Notes: generated by a model from the letters alone, not told the origin. 64,000 nt of DNA from Chryseobacterium sp. Leaf394 (GCF_001424105.1 NZ_LMQH01000011.1:1616248-1680247); one strand, 5' to 3'. Shown: positions 9,252 to 18,665, counted from the first letter of the stretch. Numbers and translations: made by a program.

Positions 9252-9284
9252 AAAATCAAAAACACAATTACCGATTTATTTATT

Positions 9285-10310
9285 ATGAGAAAAGCAGTTA
9301 TCATCGTTGTACTTCTACTGATTGTTGTCGGTGGATTTTTCGGTTTTAAATTTTACAAAAAAAATTACGGAAACAACATCCAGAAAGATGGCTATGTTTT
9401 GATTCCTCATGGAGCAGAATTTAAGCAAATTGTAGATTCTGCTGCAAAATATGTGGATGACAAAGCTGCATTTGAATCGGTTGCAACTGAAAAAGATCTT
9501 CCGAAAAATTTCAAACCCGGACGTTATCATTTCAAAAAAGGAATGGGAAATTCAGATTTGGTAAATATGATAAAAGCTGGAAACCAGAGTGAAAACTCTT
9601 TCAGAATCGGCGACTTCGGTGATGTTTATCAAATGGTTGGTAAGGTTACCAAAAAAACTGAAACAGATTCTTTAAAATTCGTCAACGAACTTAACAAAAT
9701 TGCTGTTGATAAGGGCTATACATCTGCGGAAGATTTGAAAAAACATTTTTTTATTGATACCTACAACTTTTACTGGACGGTAACGCCTGCCGAGTTTTTT
9801 AAAAAATTTGATGATCAGTATAAAGAATTCTGGAATGCCGAACGAAAAGCAAAGGAAGCTCAGTCGGGATTGAGCAGAGATCAGATTTATGCTTTGGCAT
9901 CTATCGTTTTTAAAGAATCAGGAGGGAAACCGGATGAGATGAAAACCATTGCAGGCCTTTATCTTAACCGTTATAAGAAAGATATGAAACTGCAGAGTGA
10001 CCCAACGGTTATTTATGCGATGAACAAGCAGAATAATTTTAAGGAATCTATTAAAAGAGTTTTGTATAAACACCTATCTACTCCATCGCCGTTTAATACA
10101 TATGCTAACAAAGGAATTCCTCCGGGACCGATTTGTATTACAGACAAAAATTCTGTCGACGCTGTGCTGAATGCCGAAAAAAACGATTTCATTTTTATGT
10201 GTGCTGATCCTTCAAGACCCGGACTTCACAAATTCACCGACAATGCCGAAGAACATGCTGCAAACGCGAAAGTGTATCAGGATTGGCTAAACTCGAGAAA
10301 TATCAAATAA
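9285..10310 (+). CDS. mltG: endolytic murein transglycosylase
   Basis: 341 residues: one N-terminal membrane helix (about 4-20), a LysM-like region, then the YceG catalytic domain. The catalytic glutamate is E211 in IVFKESGG, and LQSDPTVIYA and the C-terminal NTYANKGIPPGPICITD blocks are characteristic. MltG cuts nascent glycan strands next to the inner membrane and so sets their length. It sits directly after dapF and is probably cotranscribed with it. Confidence 0.93.
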   Translation: MRKAVIIVVLLLIVVGGFFGFKFYKKNYGNNIQKDGYVLIPHGAEFKQIVDSAAKYVDDKAAFESVATEKDLPKNFKPGRYHFKKGMGNSDLVNMIKAGNQSENSFRIGDFGDVYQMVGKVTKKTETDSLKFVNELNKIAVDKGYTSAEDLKKHFFIDTYNFYWTVTPAEFFKKFDDQYKEFWNAERKAKEAQSGLSRDQIYALASIVFKESGGKPDEMKTIAGLYLNRYKKDMKLQSDPTVIYAMNKQNNFKESIKRVLYKHLSTPSPFNTYANKGIPPGPICITDKNSVDAVLNAEKNDFIFMCADPSRPGLHKFTDNAEEHAANAKVYQDWLNSRNIK

Positions 10311-10347
10311 GAAAAATTTTTAACCTTTTTTTAACAATTTTTAATTT

Positions 10348-10370
10348 AACAATTTGGGTTAAAATCCGTC
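10348..10370 (+). promoter_or_regulatory. possible ECF-sigma promoter of the TonB-type receptor
   Basis: AAC at 10348-10350 and CGTC at 10367-10370 are separated by 16 bases, the arrangement seen in many extracytoplasmic-function sigma promoters. It would give a leader of about 100 bases before the receptor ATG. This is a pattern match only. Confidence 0.3.
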
Positions 10371-10480
10371 TAATAGACTATAATAATAAACTAACTAAGC
10401 AGGTCTGCATTAATTTTTTTTTCTGACAATAATTTTTATTTTGACTGAAATTTTTGCATTCTGTATACAATTAAAATTTT

Positions 10481-12994
10481 ATGAATCAAACTGAAATCAT
10501 CAGTCTGTTTACAAAAAAGACTCTGGGACTGACCTTCGTTCTGTCTGCAGCGGCGCTTGCCTTTGCACAGGATAAAGTAAACGTGACAGGATCTGTTGTA
10601 AGCAAAGATAATCAACCTGTGCCTTATGCTTCGGTCACATTTGTTCACAAAACAAATAAGGCGCTGAGCGAAGGAGCACTAACCGACGAAAAAGGACAAT
10701 ACGTAATGGATATTACGCCCGGTAATTATGACATTACCATCGAGGCAATAGATTATAAGAAAGGTACCTTCAACAAACAGATTGCTACAGCAGGAAATGT
10801 GGGCGCTCTTTCTATCGAGCCTGAAGCAACATCTACCAACGCAAAAACACAGGACATTCAGGGAGTTGTGATAACAGCAACTACAAAACCTTATAAAGTT
10901 GAACTGGACAAAAGAACTTACGATCCATCTCAGGACATCGTAAGCAAAGGGGGAAGTTTGCAGGATGTATTATCAAACGTTCCTTCCGTTTCTGTGGATA
11001 CAGACGGTACCGTATCGATGAGAGGAAGCTCCAACGTCCGTTTTTTAATTAACGGAAAACCTTCTGCCCTTCTCGGAATTGATGACGGTGCAAATGCTTT
11101 ACAAAGTATTCCTGCAGATCAGATTGAAAGAATTGAGGTGATTACCAATCCTTCTTCTAAATTTGAAGCCAGCGGAACAGCCGGTATTTTAAATATTATT
11201 TTAAAGAAATCCAAAAAAACCGGTTTCAACGGAAGCGTAATCGGTACTTTGGGATATCTTCCTCAGACAAACCTAAATACCAATCTAAGTTGGAGAAAAG
11301 GAAATTTCACATGGTTTCTGAATGGTGGCGGTGGTTACAGAGAATCTAAGAATACCCAAAGAAACAATGCATATCTTACAACCGGTGATTTCAGAGAAAC
11401 TCACAATGAATCTATTTCAAAAAGTAAAAACGACAACTATAATGCAACAGCAGGACTTGTTGTTGATCTAACCGAAAAAACATCCATCAATGCATCAGGT
11501 ACATTACGAACTTTTGATGGCACTAACATTGGAAATATTGATTATGTAAATTACGGGTTTGACAACGCTATCACAACACGTAACAGAACGAGCAACGGAA
11601 CCAATAACAATTTAGCATTTCAGGGGGATTTTGGTTTAGACCATAAATTTGATGATAAAGGACAGAATTTAGCTTTATCTCTAAGCTTACAGAGCAACAG
11701 ATCAAACAACGACAGCGACATTTTTCAGACGCAAAACAATAACTTCGATTTACAGAATATTATTGGGCAGAAAACAAGAAATAAAACTTTAATAGGTAAA
11801 GCTGATTATGAATTACCAATTGGTGAAAATTCTAAGCTGGAAGCAGGGTACAGAATTGATATCAACGCAAACAATTATCAGAATCTGGTTACCCAAAGTA
11901 CTTCTTCACTGCCTTTTATGCTTTATCTTGATGATTACACATATACAGCCAAATATGAGGAGATGTTTAATGCTGGTTATTTGCAATTTAAAAGTAAGAT
12001 TGGCAAATTGGGGTATCAGTTAGGGGTAAGAAATGAAAATTCGAGAATTGATATCGATTATCTGAATTTAGCAAACAACGGTAAGACGACTGTAAAAAAT
12101 TACAATAATCTTTTCCCAAGTGTATTCCTGAGCTACGAGATTTCTAAAGACAACCAATTTTTGCTAAACTATTCACGAAGAATTGACAGACCAAGATCAT
12201 TCTTTTTGATTCCAAATCCGAGCTACAGTGATAATCAGAATATATTTGACGGAAACATAGATTTAAATCCTTCTTATGTAGATTCTTATGAATTGGGTTA
12301 CAGTATCTCGAAAAGTAAATTTACCATCAACCCTACATTATATTTCAGACATCAGACTGATGATGTAAAGATGATTACCTACAGCCAGCAAGAGCCGATC
12401 AATGGAGTTCCAACAACGGTTTTTCATACAAAACCAGTGAATATTGGTAGCGATGACAGATTTGGTTTAGATTTAAACTTTAACTGGGATGCCACAAAAT
12501 GGTTGAAATTCCTGGGAAATGTTGACTTATTTGGTTACAATACAAAAGGAAATTATTTTGATCCTTCTATTATGACCAAAGCGCAGTCTTTCGAAGGTAA
12601 TGGTTTTGCAGTGAGAGCAAGGCTTACTTCTACAGTAAAAATAGATAAAACATTAAGTTTCCAGTTTCAGGGATTCTACAGAGGCGGACAGAAAACGCAG
12701 AGTGTTGACAGAAAAGATATGTACGCTCTTAATTTCGGAGCTTCAAAAACAATCTGGAAAGGTGACGGAACCATTTCATTCAATATCCAGGATATTTTCA
12801 ATACAAGAGCAATGCAGTCTACCACTTACGGACCTGATTTCACAAGAGATTCTTACATGCAGTGGCAGCCAAGACAGTTTGCGCTTTCACTCACTTACAG
12901 ATTCAAACAGGGTAACGAAAAAGTTGATCAGCCTAAACGTAAAAAAGACATCAACTCCAATGCTCAGGGTGATGACCAGCAGGGACCAATGTAA
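10481..12994 (+). CDS. TonB-dependent outer-membrane receptor with carboxypeptidase-like domain
   Basis: 837 residues. A signal peptide (ending AALAFAQ, about residue 30) is followed by a CarboxypepD_reg-like immunoglobulin domain (about 33-115), a plug domain (about 140-240, with GSSNVRFLINGKP and QIERIEVITNPSSKFEASG) and an outer-membrane beta-barrel of the 'outer membrane beta-barrel family' type (to ~805). The C-terminus ends in a charged tail rather than a terminal aromatic residue. Such proteins import large ligands with energy from TonB; the ligand is unknown and there is no SusD partner next to it. Confidence 0.88.
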   Translation: MNQTEIISLFTKKTLGLTFVLSAAALAFAQDKVNVTGSVVSKDNQPVPYASVTFVHKTNKALSEGALTDEKGQYVMDITPGNYDITIEAIDYKKGTFNKQIATAGNVGALSIEPEATSTNAKTQDIQGVVITATTKPYKVELDKRTYDPSQDIVSKGGSLQDVLSNVPSVSVDTDGTVSMRGSSNVRFLINGKPSALLGIDDGANALQSIPADQIERIEVITNPSSKFEASGTAGILNIILKKSKKTGFNGSVIGTLGYLPQTNLNTNLSWRKGNFTWFLNGGGGYRESKNTQRNNAYLTTGDFRETHNESISKSKNDNYNATAGLVVDLTEKTSINASGTLRTFDGTNIGNIDYVNYGFDNAITTRNRTSNGTNNNLAFQGDFGLDHKFDDKGQNLALSLSLQSNRSNNDSDIFQTQNNNFDLQNIIGQKTRNKTLIGKADYELPIGENSKLEAGYRIDINANNYQNLVTQSTSSLPFMLYLDDYTYTAKYEEMFNAGYLQFKSKIGKLGYQLGVRNENSRIDIDYLNLANNGKTTVKNYNNLFPSVFLSYEISKDNQFLLNYSRRIDRPRSFFLIPNPSYSDNQNIFDGNIDLNPSYVDSYELGYSISKSKFTINPTLYFRHQTDDVKMITYSQQEPINGVPTTVFHTKPVNIGSDDRFGLDLNFNWDATKWLKFLGNVDLFGYNTKGNYFDPSIMTKAQSFEGNGFAVRARLTSTVKIDKTLSFQFQGFYRGGQKTQSVDRKDMYALNFGASKTIWKGDGTISFNIQDIFNTRAMQSTTYGPDFTRDSYMQWQPRQFALSLTYRFKQGNEKVDQPKRKKDINSNAQGDDQQGPM

Positions 12995-13014
12995 AAATTG
13001 GTTTTGACAATAAT

Positions 13015-13054
13015 AAAAAAGAGTTCAGCAACATAAGTTACCGAACTCTTTTTT
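13015..13054. terminator. bidirectional terminator between the TonB-type receptor and the cytidylyltransferase-like gene
   Basis: AAAAAAGAGTTC (13015-13026) pairs with GAACTCTTTTTT (13043-13054), with a secondary stem (GCAAC/GTTAC) inside the loop. The two flanking genes converge on it. Confidence 0.75.
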
Positions 13055-13071
13055 TGTCTAAAATCTGAAGA

Positions 13072-13527
13072 TTATTTTGTTTCAAATTCGTTTTTTAATG
13101 CTTTAGCTTTTTCTGCTTCGTAGATTCTTTTTCTTAAATCACTCGTCGAAAATCTGTGATCCCTTTTGTTGTAGAAAATTTCAATTCCATTGTCAAGACA
13201 GTACTGTTTTCCTGTGAAATCTCTGTCTGCATAGTCATCTCCAATGATTCTTACATCAACTACAAAAGACTGTAAAATATCTTCAAGATCTTCTTCTGTA
13301 TAATAAGGAATAATCTCGTCCACAGCGCTAACGCCTTTTAATTGAATATACCTTTCTACAATTGTCTGCGTAGGTTTGTTTTTGTTTGGTCTGTCGTGCG
13401 ATGGGTCAATCTGAAGCCCAACAATAAGGTAGTCGCATACAGTTTTCGCTTCTTCCAGCATCTTAATGTGTCCTGCGTGAAGTAAATCAAATGAGGAAAA
13501 TGTAATGCCTATTCTTTCCGTTTTCAT
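13072..13527 (-). CDS. nucleotidyltransferase of the cytidylyltransferase family (TagD/RfaE-like)
   Basis: 151 residues with the nucleotidyltransferase signatures GITFSSFDLLHAGHIKML (HxGH at ~17-20) near the N-terminus and the RYIQLKGVSAVDEIIPY and ISTSDLRKRI-like (FSTSDLRKRIYE) C-terminal block. Members move a CMP or AMP group onto glycerol-3-phosphate or a sugar phosphate for surface polymers. It follows galE by 17 bases, which supports a sugar-nucleotide or polysaccharide role. Confidence 0.8.
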   Translation of the reverse strand: MKTERIGITFSSFDLLHAGHIKMLEEAKTVCDYLIVGLQIDPSHDRPNKNKPTQTIVERYIQLKGVSAVDEIIPYYTEEDLEDILQSFVVDVRIIGDDYADRDFTGKQYCLDNGIEIFYNKRDHRFSTSDLRKRIYEAEKAKALKNEFETK

Positions 13528-13543
13528 GTATTTATATTATATT

Positions 13544-14566
13544 TTAATTTGTTCGTGATTCTAAATATTTTTGCCATTCCCAAACCGTTTTCAACGATTC
13601 TTCGAGCGGAGTTTCTGCTTTCCAATTGAGTTCTTCTTCTGCTTTATCGGCGTTAGCGTAAGCAATGGTAATGTCTCCTTCCCTTCGGTCGCAGATCTGA
13701 TAAGGAACTGAAACGTCGTTCGCTGCTTCAAATGCTGTTACAACTTCTAAAACAGACGAGCCTCTGCCGGTGCCCAGGTTAAAAATATCAATAACCGAAC
13801 CATCTGAATCATCATTTAAAAGTTTTTTCAATGCAGCTACATGCGCCTTCGCCAAATCGGTGATGTGAATGTAATCCCGCACTGCCGTTCCGTCTTCTGT
13901 TGGGTAATCATTTCCCCAGATGCTCAGTTTTTCTCTAACGCCCGCTGCTGTCTGCATTACGTAAGGAACCAGATTATTGGGAACTCCAATCGGCAGTTCA
14001 CCTAAAATACCACTTTCATGAGCACCAATCGGGTTAAAATATCTGAGAAGTGAAATTTTTCTGTTATACGCTTTCGCAAAATCAACGAGAATTTCTTCTC
14101 CCATCTGTTTTGTTTTGCCATAAACACTTTCAGGCATTTTCAAAGGTGTATTTTCATTGATGGGCATCTCATCTGCCTGTCCGTAAACAGTACATGATGA
14201 ACTGAAAATAAAATTTGAAAGGTTTCTTTCCTTAAATTCCTGAAGAATATTAATTAACGAAAACAAATTGTTTTCGTAGTAGTCAACCGGCTTCTGCTGA
14301 CTTTCTCCCACTGCCTTAAATGCCGCAAAATTGATGCACCCATCAATAATGTGTGCATCAAAAACCTGATTGAGAAGTTCTTTTCTCTTTAAGTCGAAAG
14401 GATAAAAGATCGGTCTTTTGCCTGTAATTTCTTCAATATTATTTAAAATAAATTTTTCCGAGTGCGAAAGGTCATCTACGATAATGACTTCAAAATTATT
14501 ATTAATAAGTTCTACAACGGTGTGAGAACCAATATATCCAAGTCCGCCGGTAACAAGTATTGCCAT
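13544..14566 (-). CDS. galE: UDP-glucose 4-epimerase
   Basis: 340 residues, the usual length. The Rossmann motif GGLGYIGSHT (7-16), SSSCTVYG with the catalytic Ser/Thr region, the YGKTK Tyr-Lys pair and LRYFNPIGAH identify GalE, which interconverts UDP-glucose and UDP-galactose with bound NAD. It starts the second half of the leftward sugar-nucleotide group; the transposase element lies just upstream of its start. Confidence 0.93.
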   Translation of the reverse strand: MAILVTGGLGYIGSHTVVELINNNFEVIIVDDLSHSEKFILNNIEEITGKRPIFYPFDLKRKELLNQVFDAHIIDGCINFAAFKAVGESQQKPVDYYENNLFSLINILQEFKERNLSNFIFSSSCTVYGQADEMPINENTPLKMPESVYGKTKQMGEEILVDFAKAYNRKISLLRYFNPIGAHESGILGELPIGVPNNLVPYVMQTAAGVREKLSIWGNDYPTEDGTAVRDYIHITDLAKAHVAALKKLLNDDSDGSVIDIFNLGTGRGSSVLEVVTAFEAANDVSVPYQICDRREGDITIAYANADKAEEELNWKAETPLEESLKTVWEWQKYLESRTN

Positions 14567-14585
14567 TTATATTTTTTATTTTACT

Positions 14586-14629
14586 ACTTTGTCAAAGCTT
14601 GAAGCAGTTTTTGTCTGCTTTGACAAAGT
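14586..14629. repeat. left REP-like hairpin
   Basis: ACTTTGTCAAAGC (14586-14598) pairs with GCTTTGACAAAGT (14617-14629). The 18-base loop contains AAGCAG, which can alternatively pair with CTGCTT at 14615-14620. Each arm is itself nearly palindromic (CTTTG-T-CAAAG). Confidence 0.85.
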
Positions 14630-14632
14630 TTT

Positions 14633-15214
14633 TTATTTATTATGATTTAATCTAAAATTTTCTGGATCTCCAAATAACTCTATTACACCTCCTGGATTTA
14701 TCAGGAAATTATTTTTCAATACAATATCTCTGTATGAACAATATTTATATTTTTCTAATTCAGGACTGATACTCAGACAATTCTGATGAATATAAACAAT
14801 CGTATTTCTTAACTGATCCTCCCCTGAAATCTTCAATCTTTTAAATGGTGATTCAAATAAATTTCCTGTTCTAACCTTATTAAAACGGTTAAACGCCTGC
14901 GAGTAAGAACTTATTAATTTACTGAACTGTTTGCTTATTAATGAATCATGCGAATGTAAACCTGTATCCTTAAAATTTTTTATTTTCAGTTCGTCAGGGA
15001 AATCGCTCTCAGATTTTATTTTAACTAAAAGATGAAAATGATTAGACATCAGACAATATGCGTAAATATGACAGACAGGTCTGAGGAAAAAATTTACTTT
15101 AGACAGAAAAAATCTATAATTTTCATCTGACAAAAAAGTTTTTTCACCATTTACTCCTTTGTTATAAATATGATAAAAACAATCCGGTTCCAGATTTTGG
15201 TTTCTGATTTCCAT
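14633..15214 (-). CDS. REP-associated tyrosine transposase (Y1 HUH family)
   Basis: 193 residues of the IS200-related TnpA_REP family. The HUH metal-binding motif is LMSNHFHLLVKI (H59, H61), the N-terminal CFYHIYNKGVNG block is typical, and the catalytic tyrosine is probably Y104 in SYSQAFNRF. The frame is intact, so the enzyme may be active. Such proteins nick and join single-stranded REP hairpins and are normally single-copy domesticated genes; the hairpins beside it are its likely substrate. Confidence 0.88.
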   Translation of the reverse strand: MEIRNQNLEPDCFYHIYNKGVNGEKTFLSDENYRFFLSKVNFFLRPVCHIYAYCLMSNHFHLLVKIKSESDFPDELKIKNFKDTGLHSHDSLISKQFSKLISSYSQAFNRFNKVRTGNLFESPFKRLKISGEDQLRNTIVYIHQNCLSISPELEKYKYCSYRDIVLKNNFLINPGGVIELFGDPENFRLNHNK

Positions 15215-15250
15215 TTTTCAACATTTGTGTTTGTTCATTTTTATCTAAAA

Positions 15251-15294
15251 ACTTTGTCAAAGCAACATCTCACGCTTTAAAGCTTTGACAAAGT
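15251..15294. repeat. right REP-like hairpin
   Basis: ACTTTGTCAAAGC (15251-15263) pairs with GCTTTGACAAAGT (15282-15294) with an 18-base loop whose sequence differs from that of the left copy. Its outer GTAG ends at 15296, one base before the stop codon of the next leftward gene, so it may also act as that gene's terminator. Confidence 0.85.
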
Positions 15295-15297
15295 AGC

Positions 15298-15738
15298 TTA
15301 TTCTTTCACTCCAATTTCATCAATCTCAATCATTCTGAAATCATCAACCGCTTTACATCTGTTTGCCATCCATAAAAATCCAAAGGTTATCAAATATATT
15401 AAGAATATTACATTACCGGTCAGAGCATCATAATCAAAATCTTTTCTTACCAATACCGAATCAACGATTCCCAATGTGAATGTTGAGAGCAGAAAGATCA
15501 GCATTACAGAAAAAGCTTTAACTGCTTTTCTGTTTTTTATGATCAGAAAAATCAGCGAAACAGCAGAGGAAACCGCAATTGAAAATGTAGTTGCCGAAAA
15601 TAAAATATCTCTGAAATTTGAAAATGCATTTGCGGAAGCTCTGTTAACCACGGAAAAGCTGAAAATACTTACCGTGACAAGATTGATGCAGAGACTTATC
15701 CAATAGACTGTTTTATACTTAAAAACTTTATTTTTCAT
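15298..15738 (-). CDS. small integral membrane protein, function unknown
   Basis: 146 residues with four predicted membrane helices (about 12-30, 46-66, 74-96 and 108-126) and a charged C-terminus ending in GVKE. I do not recognise a family. Its start overlaps the stop of the aminotransferase by four bases, so the two are translationally coupled and it probably belongs to the same surface-sugar pathway. The stop codon touches the right hairpin of the transposase unit; the last residues could therefore have been altered by that insertion. Confidence 0.7.
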   Translation of the reverse strand: MKNKVFKYKTVYWISLCINLVTVSIFSFSVVNRASANAFSNFRDILFSATTFSIAVSSAVSLIFLIIKNRKAVKAFSVMLIFLLSTFTLGIVDSVLVRKDFDYDALTGNVIFLIYLITFGFLWMANRCKAVDDFRMIEIDEIGVKE

Positions 15739-16862
15739 TTATTCATAAACTCCAAAACAGCGTCCGTAATATACTTCAGCTGCTCATCATCCAATTCTGT
15801 ATGCATTGGAAGAGAAATTACCTGATCTAGAAGTTTGTCTGTATTTACAAAATCGGCGTCGTTGCTTTCCTGATAATAAGCTTTCTGCTTTCTCAAAGCT
15901 ACAGGATAGTAGATCATTGCAGGAATTTCCTTTTCAGTCAGAAATTTCTGAAGATCGTTACGTTGTCCGTTCAGAATTCTTAAAGTATACTGATGAAAAA
16001 CATGACTTGAATGCTCTGCTCTTTTCGGAGTAAGAATATTTTCGTTTCCTGCAAAAGCTTCGTCGTAATAGTCAGCGGCTTTTCTTCTTGCATCGTTGTA
16101 GGTATCCAGATGTGGAAGTTTCTTTCTTAAAATTGCAGCCTGTACACTGTCTAATCTTGAATTAACGCCGACCTCATCGTGATAGTATCTTTCGTACATT
16201 CCATGATTCACAATACCTCTCAATCGGTGTGCAAGCTCGTCATTATTGGTGAAGATAGCACCACCATCGCCGTAGCATCCTAAATTTTTGGATGGAAAAA
16301 AAGAAGTGGTTCCCACAGTTGACATTGTTCCTGTTTTCTTAACGGAACCGTCTGAAAAAGTAAAATCGGAACCGATTGCCTGAGCGTTATCTTCAATTAC
16401 AAAAAGATTGTTTTCTTCAGCAATTTTCAGAATCTCTTCCATATTGGCAGCCTGACCGAAAATATGAACAGGAATAATCGCTTTTGTTCTTGGGGTAATT
16501 GCTTTTTTTATGGCTTCGGGAGAAATATTAAAAGTATCGTAATCCACATCTACTAACACAGACTTCAGTTTCAAAAGATGAATCACCTCCACTGTTGCAG
16601 CAAAAGTAAAATCTGCGGTGATGATTTCGTCGCCTTCCTGCAGGTCTAAAGCCATCAATGCAATCTGAAGGGCATCGGTTCCGTTGGCACAGGGGATTAC
16701 GTGTTTTACGTCAAGATAAGATTCCAGTTCGGTCTGGAAAGATTTTACTTCCGGACCGTTAATGAAAGCTGCAGAATCCATTACATTAAGTACAGCGTTG
16801 TCTACTTCGTTCTTTATTTTATAATACTGGCTTTGCAGATCAACCATCTGAATCTTTTTCAT
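15735..16862 (-). CDS. DegT/DnrJ/EryC1/StrS-family sugar aminotransferase
   Basis: 375 residues with the fold-type I PLP enzyme pattern: NGTDALQIALMAL near residue 60-72, VIEDNAQAIGS (155-165) and the PLP lysine K192 in FFPSKNLGCYGDGG. These enzymes aminate keto-sugars linked to a nucleotide for O-antigen, capsule or glycan synthesis. The gene heads the leftward group with a membrane protein, galE and a cytidylyltransferase-like gene, which fits a surface polysaccharide role. The exact sugar cannot be told. Confidence 0.9.
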   Translation of the reverse strand: MKKIQMVDLQSQYYKIKNEVDNAVLNVMDSAAFINGPEVKSFQTELESYLDVKHVIPCANGTDALQIALMALDLQEGDEIITADFTFAATVEVIHLLKLKSVLVDVDYDTFNISPEAIKKAITPRTKAIIPVHIFGQAANMEEILKIAEENNLFVIEDNAQAIGSDFTFSDGSVKKTGTMSTVGTTSFFPSKNLGCYGDGGAIFTNNDELAHRLRGIVNHGMYERYYHDEVGVNSRLDSVQAAILRKKLPHLDTYNDARRKAADYYDEAFAGNENILTPKRAEHSSHVFHQYTLRILNGQRNDLQKFLTEKEIPAMIYYPVALRKQKAYYQESNDADFVNTDKLLDQVISLPMHTELDDEQLKYITDAVLEFMNK

Positions 16863-17033
16863 ATGTAGATTTTTATTGTTTTTTAAAGGTCTTATAGAAT
16901 CGCCGAATTACGTTGGATATGATTAAATGTAAGTTTCTGCGATTTTGTATAAAATATTTTCGTAAAAATACGGATTTTAATATCCTGTCAAAAATTTTAT
17001 CCATTTTGTTTTATCTTTACTAAAAATAAATAC

Positions 17034-18629
17034 ATGAAAAAATCTATACTTGTTTTGGTTTTTGGACTTTCAGTTACGGTTTCGGCACAAACGGAGCTTG
17101 TTTTTGTGTATTTTAACGGCAAACCGAATAAGGCAGCATTCTATGCCAACCCTTTATCCGAACTCACCCAAAAATCAATTAACAGAAGAGCCGCTTTGGG
17201 TGTTCCGCTTAATGATCACGATGCACCTTTGGAAATCACATATGTGCAGGCTATCCAAAATCTTGGTGTTACAGTAACAGATAAATCCAAATGGCTGAAT
17301 GGTGTTGCAGTAACAGTCGATCAGGCACAGGTCAATCAGATCAAAGCTTTGCCTTTCGTGCAGTCGGTGGAAAGTTTTGCTAAAAATTCTTCGCTTACCT
17401 TAAAAGTTCAGCAACAAAATAAATTTCAGGAAACAGAAAATATCAATACTGTTTTTAATTACGGTTCCGGACTGGATCAGATTGATCAGATCAACTTAAA
17501 ACCGCTTCATCTAGCAGGCTATACAGGAACAGGAATTTCTGTAGCCGTTATCGATTCCGGATTTCCGAGTGTAGATAACGGAACTACATTTTCCAGACTT
17601 TGGACGAATAATCAAATAAAAGCGGGTTATGACTTTGTGACCAAGACCCCAAATATCTATGAACCCACCCTTAACGCGCACGGAACTGTAGTTTTGGGAG
17701 CAATCGGTGGCTTTGTTCAGGATCAGTTCGTTGGTTCTGCACCAGATGCTGATTTTTATCTCTACCGAAGTGAAAACGCTGCAGTAGAAATTCCTGAAGA
17801 GGAAATGTACTGGATTGAGGCTGCGGAAGAAGCCGACAGACAGGGAGTAGATTTAATTACAACTTCTTTGGGGTATGCTATTTTCGACGATCCGAAATAC
17901 AGTTACACCTACCCACAAATGAATGGCACAACCTCCTTTATCGCAAGAGGAGCAGAAATCGCAGTAAATAAAGGGATTTTTGTGCTTTTTGCGGCAGGAA
18001 ACTCAGGCGAACAGCCTTGGCATTATATCGTTACTCCGGCTGATAATTCCAAAGTTTTCACCATTGGAAGTGTGGACGGAGCAGGAACTTCATCGCCATT
18101 TTCTTCGTACGGACCCAATGCTGCCGGTGTTATTAAACCAGATGCTGCGGCAAGAGGAATGGCTACAGTTACCGTAAACGGAAGCACAACTATAACTGTA
18201 ACAGGGACATCAATTGCTGCGCCCGTTGCTGCCGGTGGCGTTGCATGTCTCATTCAGGCATTCCCCACGATGAACAGAGATACGATGAGAAATTCATTAC
18301 GCTCAACAGCATCACTTGCACCCAATTACACAGATCAGATGGGTTACGGAATTTTAAATTTTGGAAGCCTTTTTAATACGACTCTCAGCAGTTCTGAACT
18401 TGTAAAGATAAACAAACTGGCCATCTTCCCGAATCCTGTGAAGGATATACTGAATATCGCCTCAGAAAAAGAGGTTTTGTCTGTGCAGGTTTACGATAAT
18501 TTAGGCAGAATTATTTCTACTGAAAAGGATAAAAAATCAATCAGAGTAGCTGACTTTTCTAAAGGCACTTACTATTTAAAAATTCAAACCGAGGATGGTG
18601 TTTTCTACGAGAAGTTTTTGAAGGAGTAG
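17034..18629 (+). CDS. secreted subtilisin-like serine protease with T9SS sorting domain
   Basis: 531 residues: signal peptide (to ~18, VTVSAQ), an inhibitor-like propeptide (about 20-125), an S8 peptidase domain with the full triad D174 (VIDSG), H216 (NAHGT) and S393 (GTSIAAPVAAG), and a Por-type C-terminal sorting domain (from LAIFPNPVKDILN, about 462, to the end). It should be exported by the Sec route, then type IX secretion, and act outside the cell. A 282-residue unknown exported protein follows after 36 bases. Confidence 0.92.
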   Translation: MKKSILVLVFGLSVTVSAQTELVFVYFNGKPNKAAFYANPLSELTQKSINRRAALGVPLNDHDAPLEITYVQAIQNLGVTVTDKSKWLNGVAVTVDQAQVNQIKALPFVQSVESFAKNSSLTLKVQQQNKFQETENINTVFNYGSGLDQIDQINLKPLHLAGYTGTGISVAVIDSGFPSVDNGTTFSRLWTNNQIKAGYDFVTKTPNIYEPTLNAHGTVVLGAIGGFVQDQFVGSAPDADFYLYRSENAAVEIPEEEMYWIEAAEEADRQGVDLITTSLGYAIFDDPKYSYTYPQMNGTTSFIARGAEIAVNKGIFVLFAAGNSGEQPWHYIVTPADNSKVFTIGSVDGAGTSSPFSSYGPNAAGVIKPDAAARGMATVTVNGSTTITVTGTSIAAPVAAGGVACLIQAFPTMNRDTMRNSLRSTASLAPNYTDQMGYGILNFGSLFNTTLSSSELVKINKLAIFPNPVKDILNIASEKEVLSVQVYDNLGRIISTEKDKKSIRVADFSKGTYYLKIQTEDGVFYEKFLKE

Positions 18630-18665
18630 AAATATTTTTTTAACTTAAAATTTCACATATTTTAA

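Larger units (their letters stand above)
14584..15296. mobile_element. REP-associated transposase unit bounded by mirror-image hairpins
   Basis: The transposase gene (14633-15214) lies between two related hairpin elements pointing in opposite directions. The outer ends are a perfect 17-base inverted repeat: 14584-14600 reads CTACTTTGTCAAAGCTT and 15280-15296 is its complement. The inner sides (14617-14633 and 15247-15263) are also a perfect 17-base inverted pair. Each end folds into a 13-bp stem with an 18-base loop, and a GTAG/CTAC tetranucleotide sits outermost on both sides, as in REP sequences that serve as targets for these HUH transposases. The unit appears to interrupt a run of leftward sugar-nucleotide genes. 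Confidence 0.75.
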
